In this document: positions 43,229 to 50,400 of the stretch, piece after piece
How positions within the stretch are numbered: position 1 is the first letter of the stretch
Layout: every line of letters begins with the position of its first letter
NCBI GenBank assembly: GCA_014859685.1
Contig: JACUTU010000009.1
Span: 1-50,400, forward strand
Length of the DNA stretch: 50,400 nt
Source of the DNA: Sulfurospirillum sp.
GTDB lineage: Bacteria; Campylobacterota; Campylobacteria; Campylobacterales; Sulfurospirillaceae
Direction of reading: 5' to 3'
Notes under the pieces: model-generated
The model's database searches: none
The model's input: the letters and a program-made list of their open reading frames with translations, nothing else
What the model was told of the DNA's origin: nothing
Translations under genes and position numbers: made by a program

Positions 43229-45988
43229 ATGGATTATAAAGATTCTTTGCTTTTACCAAAGACAGATTTTCCTATGCGAGGCAATTTACCACAAAATGAA
43301 CAGCTTCGATACAAACAATGGTTTGATGGTGATAGTGCTTACAAAAAGATGAAAGCTTTACGAAAAAATGCACAAGAGAAATTTTTCTTGCATGATGGGC
43401 CACCTTATGCCAATGGTCATATCCACATCGGACATGCACTGAATAAAATTTTAAAAGACATTATCGTAAAAACACACTATTTTTTTGGACAAGAAGTGCG
43501 TTATGTTCCAGGTTGGGATTGCCATGGATTACCTATCGAGCAACAAGTTGAAAAAGATATTGGCAAAGAAAAAAAAGATAGTCTTCCTAAAAGTAAGATA
43601 AGAGAATTATGTAGAGCGCATGCAAGAAAATTTATTGATATCCAAAAAGAAGAGTTTAAGGCGCTAGGCGTTATCGGTGATTGGGAAAATCCCTATATGA
43701 CCATGAAATTTGCATTTGAAGCAGATATCTATCGTGCTTTGTGTGAAGTTGCACAAAAAGGACTTTTGGTTGAGCGAAGCAAGCCTGTGTATTGGTCGTG
43801 GGCAGCAAGAAGTGCTTTGGCTGAGGCTGAAGTAGAGTATGAGGATAAAGAAGATTACTCAATATTTGTAGCCTTTACACTCAGCGATGATGCAAAAGCA
43901 AAATTAGAACTTCAAAGCGATGCTTCTGTGGTTATTTGGACAACTACGCCATGGACATTGCCAGCGAATGTTGCTATCTCTTTTAGTCCTGATGAGCTTT
44001 ATGCGTTGAGCGAAGATGGTTTTATCATAGCCGCTGCTTTGCACGAAAAACTTGTGCAAGAAGGTGTTATCAAGGGTAAAATCATAAAAACTTTTGCATC
44101 GCAAATTTTGGAAAATAGTTTTGCAATCAACCCGCTCAATAACCGCCCATCGCAACTTATTTTAGGCTCACATGTAAGCATGGAAAATGGTAGTGGCTGT
44201 GTACATACGGCTCCTGGACATGGCGATGATGACTACAAAGTAGGGCTTTTATACAATCTTGAAGTGCTGATGCCTGTAGATGAAAAGGGCTGTTTTGATG
44301 AAACTGTTGTGCGTGAAAATCTCTTGTGTGATGCACAAAGTTTTGTGGGTGAACATATTTTCAAATCCAATGAACGCATTTTAGAGATGCTTGGTAGCTC
44401 ACTTTTGCAATGCTCAAAATTTACCCACTCCTATCCGTTTTGTTGGAGAACGCATAAGCCTGTAATTTATCGTGCTACAAAACAGTGGTTTATAGCCATG
44501 GATGAGCAAGGAAATAATCCAAAAACACTCAGACAGATGGCACAAGAGGAGCTTGGCAAAATCCGTTTTTATCCACAAAGTGGCATCAATCGCTTAGGAA
44601 CGATGGTTGAAAATAGACCTGATTGGTGCATTTCTCGCCAAAGAGATTGGGGCGTGCCTATCGCATTTTTCCGTGATAAAACAACGGGTAAACCGATATT
44701 TGATGAAAAAGTTTTAAATTTTATTGCGATGATTTTTGAACAACGAGGTGCAGATGCGTGGTGGGATATGGATATCGCTGAACTCCTATATCCAGGTAGT
44801 GGCTATAAGCCTGAAAATTTAGAAAAAGTGATGGATATACTTGATGTGTGGTTTGATAGCGGAAGCACTTGGAAAGCTGTGCTAGAATCAAGAGAATATG
44901 ACGCTGGAGAATATCCTGCTAGCATGTATCTTGAGGGAAGTGATCAGCATCGAGGATGGTTTCAAAGTTCATTGCTTGTTTCCACAGCAGCAAGAGGTTT
45001 TGCACCATATCATAAGATACTCACCCATGGATTCACCGTTGATGAAAAAGGTGAAAAGATGAGTAAATCTAAAGGCAATGTTGTCGCACCTGATGATATC
45101 GCCAAACGCTATGGTGTAGAGATTTTGCGTCTTTGGGTTGCTATGAGTGAATATTCTACTGATCTAAAAATTAGTGAAAATATCCTCAAACAGATAAGCG
45201 AACAGTATAGAAAAATCCGCAATACCAGCAGATTTTTACTTGCAAATACACAAGGACTTGAACAGATAATACCCGTTTCACAAATGGGAATGTTAGATAA
45301 GTGGATTTTATCTGAAGCAAAAAAAGTTTTTGATGCAACTGCTGTGAGTTTTAGTGAATATGATTTTTGTAAAGGCTTTTCGCTACTTTCACACTTTATC
45401 ACCGTCGAATTAAGTGGAATTTATCTTGATATATCCAAAGATAGACTTTATTGTAACGGTGCAAATGATGCCATTCGACTCTCAACGCAAAGTGCCACCG
45501 CACTCATCGCTCGATCGCTTTTTGGACTCTTAGCACCTGTGCTCACTTATAGCGTTGATGAGATTTTGCAGTACGCTCCAAGTATCATCAAACAAAATTG
45601 CGAAGATGTTTTTGACCTTTTATATGTGCCATTGCCAGAGGTTTCACTTGATTTTGATGCGCAGTTTATGAGTGAAGCGAGAGAAAAGTTTTTTGAGATT
45701 GTGGATATGCTTAAAAAAGAAAAAATTATCAAATCAACACTCGAACTCGAAATCGCTACCAAATCGCTACATGTAAGCAAAATGAATCCAAACGACGCTG
45801 AAGATTGGTTTACTGTAAGTAGTGTAGTTAGCGAAGCGCAGGGTGAAAAATTGGGAAGTTTTGTGGTGGGTGATGCTCATTTTACTATCTTTAAAGCACA
45901 ACTACACAAATGCCCAAGATGTTGGAAATACAAAGCTAGCAAAGAAGAAGGTTTGTGTACTCGATGTAAAGAAGTGCTACATGCCTGA
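43229..45988 (+). CDS. ileS: Isoleucyl-tRNA synthetase
   Basis: A 919-residue class Ia synthetase that charges tRNA-Ile. HIGH is at residues 66-69, with the editing CP1 domain ([11 protein letters not shown] and [16 protein letters not shown]), KMSKS near residue 610 in [10 protein letters not shown], an anticodon-binding domain, and a C-terminal zinc finger with CPRCW and CTRC cysteine pairs. The complete bacterial-type layout is present. The last codons overlap the ATG of a 35-codon ORF. A CTACATGTAA motif at 45767 is read SLHVS. Confidence 0.97.
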   Translation: MDYKDSLLLPKTDFPMRGNLPQNEQLRYKQWFDGDSAYKKMKALRKNAQEKFFLHDGPPYANGHIHIGHALNKILKDIIVKTHYFFGQEVRYVPGWDCHGLPIEQQVEKDIGKEKKDSLPKSKIRELCRAHARKFIDIQKEEFKALGVIGDWENPYMTMKFAFEADIYRALCEVAQKGLLVERSKPVYWSWAARSALAEAEVEYEDKEDYSIFVAFTLSDDAKAKLELQSDASVVIWTTTPWTLPANVAISFSPDELYALSEDGFIIAAALHEKLVQEGVIKGKIIKTFASQILENSFAINPLNNRPSQLILGSHVSMENGSGCVHTAPGHGDDDYKVGLLYNLEVLMPVDEKGCFDETVVRENLLCDAQSFVGEHIFKSNERILEMLGSSLLQCSKFTHSYPFCWRTHKPVIYRATKQWFIAMDEQGNNPKTLRQMAQEELGKIRFYPQSGINRLGTMVENRPDWCISRQRDWGVPIAFFRDKTTGKPIFDEKVLNFIAMIFEQRGADAWWDMDIAELLYPGSGYKPENLEKVMDILDVWFDSGSTWKAVLESREYDAGEYPASMYLEGSDQHRGWFQSSLLVSTAARGFAPYHKILTHGFTVDEKGEKMSKSKGNVVAPDDIAKRYGVEILRLWVAMSEYSTDLKISENILKQISEQYRKIRNTSRFLLANTQGLEQIIPVSQMGMLDKWILSEAKKVFDATAVSFSEYDFCKGFSLLSHFITVELSGIYLDISKDRLYCNGANDAIRLSTQSATALIARSLFGLLAPVLTYSVDEILQYAPSIIKQNCEDVFDLLYVPLPEVSLDFDAQFMSEAREKFFEIVDMLKKEKIIKSTLELEIATKSLHVSKMNPNDAEDWFTVSSVVSEAQGEKLGSFVVGDAHFTIFKAQLHKCPRCWKYKASKEEGLCTRCKEVLHA

Positions 45989-46088
45989 TCTTGCAACGCC
46001 TGTAGCTTTTAGCTTTATTTTACAAACAGTTGCAGTTATTTGCGTGATGATAGCCATTGGAATTTGGCTTGTCAAAATCAAGAAATAA
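45981..46088 (+). CDS. 35-residue single-pass membrane protein between ileS and gatA
   Basis: A small ORF starting at ATG 45981, overlapping the last eight bases of ileS (stop 45986-45988) and ending 11 bases before gatA. The product is almost entirely one hydrophobic helix ([22 protein letters not shown], in two overlapping parts) followed by basic VKIKK, so it is predicted to sit with its C-terminus in the cytoplasm. C. jejuni has a similar tiny predicted membrane gene, Cj1060c, at the same place between ileS and gatA (from memory), supporting a real gene. Function unknown. Confidence 0.7.
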   Translation: MPDLATPVAFSFILQTVAVICVMIAIGIWLVKIKK

Positions 46089-46099
46089 AAGGGGTGCCA

Positions 46100-47455
46100 T
46101 TGATTACTTTACAAGAAGCCTTATCACTTCCAAAAGAGGATATCCTCCATATAAGAAGAGAATTGAAAAAAAAGATAGTAGAGCAAAAAGAGCTAGGCGC
46201 ATATGTTGAACAGCTTAGAGACTTGCCTATTAGCGAATATGGCGAGGGAATTCCTATAGCAATCAAGGATAATATTCAGGTGCAAAACTGGAATGTTACA
46301 TGTGGCTCAAAAATTTTACAAGGCTATATTGCACCCTACAATGCCACAGTCATTGACAAACTCTTAGCAAGTGGACTTGCCCCTTTTGGTAGAACAAATA
46401 TGGATGAATTTGCTATGGGAAGTTCAACTGAGACTTCGATTTATGGCAAAACTTGTAATCCGCATAATTTCAAAAGAGTTCCAGGTGGCAGTAGTGGCGG
46501 CAGTGCCGCAGCGGTTGCTTCTGGTCTAGCTATAGCAGCTCTTGGTAGTGATACGGGCGGTTCGATACGGCAACCAGCAGCATTTTGTGGTTGCGTAGGA
46601 CTCAAACCAACTTATGGAAAAGTAAGCCGTTATGGATTAGGGGCGTATTCAAGTTCGCTCGATCAGATAGGGCCTATCACGCAAAATGTACAAGATGCTT
46701 CTATTTTGTATGACATTATTGCAGGGTACGAACCAAAAGATTCAACCAGCCTCAATGCCCTACATGTAAGCACGGCAGATAAGCTTGATAACCAGAAAAA
46801 ACAAACAATTGCCGTTATCGAAAACTACTTACAAGAAGCCAGCGAACCTGTAAGAATTGCAATGGAAAACGCGATCAAAGCCCTAAAAGATGCAGGACAC
46901 ACGATCATTTATAAAAATCTTACCAATTCAAAATATGATATAGCAACATACTATGTGATTGCAGCAGCAGAAGCAAGTGCAAATCTCTCAAGATATGATG
47001 GCGTGCGATACGGCTTTAGAGCAGAAGGTGCAAATCTCAAAGATATGTTCGTAAAAACGCGTAGTGAAGGGTTTGGTGAAGAGGTAAAGCGAAGAATTTT
47101 GTTGGGAACTTTCGTATTAAGTAGCGGCTATTATGATGCATATTATATCAAAGCGCAAAAAGCGAGACATTTGATCAAGTCTCAATTTGAAGAGATTTTA
47201 TCTATTGCTGATGTTATCTTTGCACCAGTTACACCAAGCACCGCTTTTGAATTTGGTGCAAAAAGTGATCCACTCGAGATGTATCTGCAAGATATCTATA
47301 CGATTTCAGTAAATTTAGCAGGATTGCCAGCGATTTCATTACCAATCGGTAAAGATATAAACAAACTTCCAATAGGTGCACAATTCATAGGTCCAGCTTA
47401 TGGTGAGCAAGCGATACTTGATGCTGCTGCAAGTTTAGAAAAAATACTAAAATAA
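46100..47455 (+). CDS. gatA: Glutamyl/aspartyl-tRNA amidotransferase subunit A
   Basis: A 451-residue amidase that generates ammonia from glutamine for conversion of Glu-tRNA(Gln) and Asp-tRNA(Asn) by GatCAB. The amidase signature runs from PGGSSGGSAAAVASG through ALGSDTGGSIRQPAAFCG, with the Lys-cisSer-Ser triad (IAIKDN lysine upstream). The TTG at 46100 is chosen because AGGGG is about six bases upstream and homologues begin there (ITLQEAL); a longer frame reaches back into the small ORF. gatB and gatC are not in the window. Confidence 0.95.
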   Translation: MITLQEALSLPKEDILHIRRELKKKIVEQKELGAYVEQLRDLPISEYGEGIPIAIKDNIQVQNWNVTCGSKILQGYIAPYNATVIDKLLASGLAPFGRTNMDEFAMGSSTETSIYGKTCNPHNFKRVPGGSSGGSAAAVASGLAIAALGSDTGGSIRQPAAFCGCVGLKPTYGKVSRYGLGAYSSSLDQIGPITQNVQDASILYDIIAGYEPKDSTSLNALHVSTADKLDNQKKQTIAVIENYLQEASEPVRIAMENAIKALKDAGHTIIYKNLTNSKYDIATYYVIAAAEASANLSRYDGVRYGFRAEGANLKDMFVKTRSEGFGEEVKRRILLGTFVLSSGYYDAYYIKAQKARHLIKSQFEEILSIADVIFAPVTPSTAFEFGAKSDPLEMYLQDIYTISVNLAGLPAISLPIGKDINKLPIGAQFIGPAYGEQAILDAAASLEKILK

Positions 47456-47480
47456 AAAGGGGAAAACTGATATGAAATTT

Positions 47481-47530
47481 TCATTCTTGCCGGTTGGCAA
47501 AACTTTAGTCGTGAGGAATTTTTGTTGGAA
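47481..47530 (+). repeat. Hairpin plus GAGGAATTTT leader element, gatA-guaB gap
   Basis: TTGCC-GGTT-GGCAA (47487-47500) is followed by AACTTTAGTCGTGAGGAATTTTTG. The same arrangement with another stem sequence occurs at 50350-50385 (TTGCC-AAAA-GGCAA then CTTTAGTGAGGGGAATTTGG) and twice at 1-112. The tail looks like a ribosome binding site placed before TTG codons. Confidence 0.75.
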
Positions 47531-47557
47531 TTATTTAGTAAACAAGGGGCAATCAAA

Positions 47558-49006
47558 ATGAAAATAAGAAAAAGAGCATTAACATTTGAAGATATCTTGC
47601 TTGTACCAAAATACTCAGAGATTCTTCCGCGAGAAGTCAATATCACGAGTAAATTTAGTAAAAATATATTTTTAAATACTCCTTTGGTTTCAGCAGCCAT
47701 GGATACAGTAACAGAATATCGAGCCGCCATCATGATGGCAAGACTCGGCGGGCTTGGAATTGTGCATAAAAATATGGACATTCAAGCACAAGCTAGGGAG
47801 ATACAAAGAGTAAAAAAGAGTGAGAGCGGCATCATTATTGATCCGATTTCTATCCATGCAGATGCAACTATTGCACAAGCTCTTGCGATCATGAGCGAGT
47901 ACCATATATCAGGCGTTCCTGTAGTGGATGAACACAATAAACTCATAGGTATTTTGACAAACAGAGATCTTCGTTTTGAAGATGGTTTTGAGCGAAAAGT
48001 AGTAGAAGTCATGACAAAAATGCCACTCATTACTGTAAAAAAAGGCACTACTCTTGATGAAGCTGAACAGATTTTTAGAACAAATAAAGTAGAAAAACTT
48101 CCAGTTGTAAGTGATGATGGCAAACTTGAGGGACTCATAACTATCAAAGATCTCAAAAAAAGAGTGGAGTATCCACAAGCAAATAAAGATGAATTTGGAC
48201 GCTTGCGTGTGGGAGCTGCCATCGGAGTCGGGCAGATAGATAGGGTAGAAGCACTCGTGAAAGCTGGTGTTGATGTGATTGTTTTGGATTCTGCACATGG
48301 GCATTCAAAAGGAATTATCGATACGGTTAAAAAAATTAAGCAACTTTTTGATGTGGATGTCGTAGCTGGCAATATCGCCACTAAAGAAGCAGCACTTGCA
48401 CTCATTGAAGCTGGTGCAGATGGCGTTAAGGTGGGTATAGGACCTGGAAGTATCTGTACAACAAGGATAGTGGCTGGCGTTGGTGTGCCACAAATATCAG
48501 CTATTGAAGAGTGTGCCAGTGTAGGCAAAAAATATGGCGTACCTATTATCGCAGATGGTGGTATTCGTTATTCAGGAGATCTTGCAAAAGCACTTGCAGT
48601 TGGTGCTAGCTGTATCATGGTGGGAAGCTTGCTTGCTGGATGTGATGAAAGCCCCGGAGAGCTTATCACCTATCAAGGCCGTCAATACAAAACTTACCGT
48701 GGTATGGGAAGTCTTGGTGCAATGAGCAAAGGAAGCACTGATAGATATTTTCAAGAGGGAACTGCTGCGGATAAACTTGTGCCTGAGGGAATTGAGGGAC
48801 GGGTGCCGTATGTGGGCAGTGTAAAAAGTGTCGTGCATCAACTCATAGGCGGCTTGCGATCCTCTATGGGATATGTTGGTGCTAAAGATATTGAGGATTT
48901 TCAAGAGCGAGCTGAGTTTGTAGAGATCACGAGTGCTGGCTTGAAAGAGAGTCATGTACATGATGTATTTGTAACGCACGAAGCTCCAAATTATCGGGTA
49001 AATTAG
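47558..49006 (+). CDS. guaB: Inosine-5'-monophosphate dehydrogenase
   Basis: A 482-residue enzyme catalysing the NAD-dependent oxidation of IMP to XMP, the committed step of guanine nucleotide synthesis. N-terminal barrel start TFEDILLVP, two CBS domains (about 90-205), GVGIGPGSICTTR with the catalytic cysteine, and the C-terminal flap EGIEGRVPY. The ATG at 47558 follows AAGGGG by nine bases; an upstream TTG frame (47522) exists because the leader element reads through. The family and its gene order after gatA match C. jejuni. Confidence 0.97.
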   Translation: MKIRKRALTFEDILLVPKYSEILPREVNITSKFSKNIFLNTPLVSAAMDTVTEYRAAIMMARLGGLGIVHKNMDIQAQAREIQRVKKSESGIIIDPISIHADATIAQALAIMSEYHISGVPVVDEHNKLIGILTNRDLRFEDGFERKVVEVMTKMPLITVKKGTTLDEAEQIFRTNKVEKLPVVSDDGKLEGLITIKDLKKRVEYPQANKDEFGRLRVGAAIGVGQIDRVEALVKAGVDVIVLDSAHGHSKGIIDTVKKIKQLFDVDVVAGNIATKEAALALIEAGADGVKVGIGPGSICTTRIVAGVGVPQISAIEECASVGKKYGVPIIADGGIRYSGDLAKALAVGASCIMVGSLLAGCDESPGELITYQGRQYKTYRGMGSLGAMSKGSTDRYFQEGTAADKLVPEGIEGRVPYVGSVKSVVHQLIGGLRSSMGYVGAKDIEDFQERAEFVEITSAGLKESHVHDVFVTHEAPNYRVN

Positions 49007-50122
49007 TTGGAACTTTTTACAGGCATTCAAAAATTTAACGAACCACTCTATCTTGAGAGTGGTCGTATCCTTGAGCCATACCAGCTTGCATATGAAAGCT
49101 ATGGAAAACTCAATGCAGACAAATCAAATGCCATCATTGTTTTTCACGCCCTCACGGGGAGCCATCATGCGGCAGGAAGGTATGAAAATGATACAAAATC
49201 AGGCTGGTGGGATCCACTCATCGGCGATGAAAAAGTTTTAGATACTACAAAATATTTTGTCATTTGTATCAATGTTTTAGGTAGTTGTTTTGGCTCAAGT
49301 TCGCCTATGGAAAACGGTGATAAAGAGCCTTTACGCTTGAAATTTCCAGTCATCACTATCAGCGATATGGTGAAAGCGCAGATGCGACTTTTAAAACATC
49401 TAGGGATACAAAAAGCCTATGCCATCATTGGCGGTTCTATGGGTGGTATGCAAGCGTTGTGCATGGCTATCGAATATCCAAATTTTAGTGATCGAGTGAT
49501 CTGTATCGCTTCAACTTATGCTACACAACCTTGGGCAATCGCTTTTAATCGTTTGGCAATGGAGGGAATTATCAACGATCCACGCTTTAAAAACGGACAT
49601 TATGACACAGAAGACTTTGCGCAAGAGGGGCTTTTGGGCTTTGCCATAGGTCGAATGGCTGGGCATATAAGTTTTCTCTCTCCAATCTCTATGGATAAAA
49701 AATTTGGTAGAAACTATGTGGAAACAGATGGTTTGTACGAGCTTTTTGGAAGATTTCAAGTGGAGCGCTACATGCAATACAATGGCAACTCCTTTGCAAA
49801 ACGCTTCGATCCTTTGAGCTATTTGTATATTATAAAAGCGATGAATATCTTTGATGCTACGAGAAATTATGACTCTCTTGAGGATTCTTTGGCGCATATA
49901 CAAGCCAAACTCACGCTCATATCTTTTAAAGAAGATAAACTTTTTAGACCTTATGAGATGAAAGAGATCAAAGATACGATGAGCAATATAGGTAAAAGCA
50001 ATCTTGTAAGTTTCGTGTGTATTGATAGCGATTATGGACATGATGCTTTTTTGGTTGAATATGATAAGTTTGATTTTTATATAAAAAAAGCACTAGAAGA
50101 AAAGGCGAGAGATGGAAAATAG
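49007..50122 (+). CDS. metX: Homoserine O-acetyltransferase
   Basis: A 371-residue alpha/beta-hydrolase that acetylates homoserine for methionine synthesis. Family features are YESYGKLNADKSNAI, the HALTGSHHAAG block, the nucleophile S144 in GGSMGGMQAL, and the late DYGHDAFLVE with the catalytic Asp and His. A TTG start directly follows the guaB stop; the upstream Shine-Dalgarno is weak. It overlaps xseB by 11 bases. The related sequence TTGGAACTTTTT is echoed at 50387. Confidence 0.93.
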   Translation: MELFTGIQKFNEPLYLESGRILEPYQLAYESYGKLNADKSNAIIVFHALTGSHHAAGRYENDTKSGWWDPLIGDEKVLDTTKYFVICINVLGSCFGSSSPMENGDKEPLRLKFPVITISDMVKAQMRLLKHLGIQKAYAIIGGSMGGMQALCMAIEYPNFSDRVICIASTYATQPWAIAFNRLAMEGIINDPRFKNGHYDTEDFAQEGLLGFAIGRMAGHISFLSPISMDKKFGRNYVETDGLYELFGRFQVERYMQYNGNSFAKRFDPLSYLYIIKAMNIFDATRNYDSLEDSLAHIQAKLTLISFKEDKLFRPYEMKEIKDTMSNIGKSNLVSFVCIDSDYGHDAFLVEYDKFDFYIKKALEEKARDGK

Positions 50123-50315
50123 CACATTTGAAGAGAAGTTGGAAAAAGCAAAATCACTCTTGCAAGAGCTCAGTGATCCTGATATTCCACTTGCTAGGGG
50201 AATGGAAAAATACACACAAGGTATGCAGCTGTTGCAAGAAGCAACAAAAATGATAGAAGAAGCAAAACTACAGTATGCGTCATTGCAAACAAATGAAGAT
50301 AATGCACATGTGTAA
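50112..50315 (+). CDS. xseB: Exodeoxyribonuclease VII small subunit
   Basis: A 67-residue helical subunit of ExoVII, which together with XseA degrades single-stranded DNA. FEEKLEKAKSLLQELSDPDIPLARGMEKYTQGMQLL matches the conserved XseB pattern in two parts. The ATG at 50112 lies 11 bases before the metX stop. It is slightly shorter than average but complete. xseA is not in the window. Confidence 0.88.
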   Translation: MENSTFEEKLEKAKSLLQELSDPDIPLARGMEKYTQGMQLLQEATKMIEEAKLQYASLQTNEDNAHV

Positions 50316-50344
50316 CGCTTTGCAAAGGACAAGGAGACGGTTAA

Positions 50345-50385
50345 TATTCTTGCCAAAAGGCAAAGCTTTAGTGAGGGGAATTTGG
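50345..50385 (+). repeat. Hairpin plus GAGGGGAATTTGG leader element, after xseB
   Basis: TTGCC-AAAA-GGCAA (50350-50363) is followed by AGCTTTAGTGAGGGGAATTTGG. It parallels the elements at 1-112 and 47481-47530. A possible TTG start at 50387 follows, giving MELV before the window ends. The preceding stretch (GCTTTGCAAAGGACAAGGAGACGG, 50318-50341, in two parts) resembles the argF and response-regulator leaders. Confidence 0.75.
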
Positions 50386-50386
50386 T

Positions 50387-50400
50387 TTGGAACTTGTTTC
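50387..50400 (+). CDS. Possible start of the next gene, truncated by the window edge
   Basis: A TTG follows GAGGGGAA by nine bases and would open MELV. Too short to identify. It is listed only because the preceding leader element elsewhere supplies ribosome binding sites. Confidence 0.3.

Noticed and set aside
45843-45980. 81-codon frame running from inside ileS into the small membrane ORF
   Set aside because: Its first 46 codons lie within the ileS zinc-finger region in another frame; only the part from ATG 45981 has membrane-protein character.
47782-48528. 248-codon minus-strand open frame inside guaB
   Set aside because: Serine/threonine/alanine-rich shadow composition opposite a well-conserved enzyme, with no ribosome binding site.
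126-50315. A multi-gene antiphage defence or biosynthetic island
   Set aside because: Apart from the TA, MNT and RAYT genes in 28-33 kb, the genes are housekeeping or respiratory, and the dynamin pair matches a conserved chromosomal locus rather than a defence island.

Overview
This 50.4 kb window is a gene-dense, AT-rich chromosomal segment from a Campylobacterota (epsilonproteobacterial) genome, probably a free-living member related to Sulfurimonas, Sulfurospirillum or Wolinella. The evidence is a Wolinella-type frdCAB fumarate reductase, a fused CcsBA cytochrome c synthase, the gene order frdCAB followed by a dynamin-like pair (the Campylobacter jejuni Cj0408-Cj0412 order), an mlaA-mlaC-RND operon like Cj1371-Cj1373, and ileS-small ORF-gatA-guaB as in Cj1061c-Cj1058c. 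The genus cannot be fixed from the sequence alone. The C. jejuni gene orders are quoted from memory.

Layout. 1-4333: argF, then a heme-linked operon of hemN, a CCG-domain Fe-S oxidoreductase and hemJ. 4334-9046: a dispersed repeat, lgt and frdCAB. 9165-13551: two large dynamin-like GTPases. 13570-16404 (minus): AI-2E family transporter, ruvB, panB. 16481-17628: an HPt-domain protein overlapping trpA. 17625-21337 (minus): phospholipid-trafficking operon mlaA-mlaC-RND. 21423-21945: second copy of the dispersed repeat and ssrA (tmRNA). 22048-28001: a small lipoprotein, then a Cache-domain histidine kinase and OmpR-type regulator divergent to each other and next to the dctPQM TRAP transporter, probably the sensor and target of one C4-dicarboxylate uptake system. 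28107-33140 is the accessory zone: a decayed MNT/HI0074-type pair with a second MNT remnant, a short DUF1640-like protein, two tandem porins, a YafQ/DinJ-type toxin-antitoxin locus and a REP-associated (RAYT) transposase gene bracketed by 17-bp inverted repeats. 33202-37808: livJHMGF branched-chain amino acid ABC transporter. 37887-41021: ccsBA. 41542-41972: four-tRNA operon (Lys-Glu-Val-Asp) with a perfect sigma70 consensus promoter. 42017-43114 (minus): CinA-family protein. 43229-50315: ileS, a 35-codon membrane ORF, gatA, guaB, metX, xseB.

The physiology suggested is anaerobic or microaerobic respiration: fumarate reductase, C4-dicarboxylate uptake with its two-component system, oxygen-independent heme synthesis and cytochrome c maturation.

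The most unusual signal is not a gene. The palindrome TTACATGTAA occurs 11 times exactly, plus 7 copies with one end base changed, in genes and between them. Within genes it is mostly read as Leu-His-Val, and inverted pairs or extended palindromes lie at transcription-unit ends. That resembles DNA uptake sequences or the cyanobacterial HIP1 palindrome. Other unexplained structure is a roughly 130-160 bp hairpin-rich intergenic repeat (two copies), a short hairpin-plus-Shine-Dalgarno element upstream of genes (four copies), and the REP/RAYT system.
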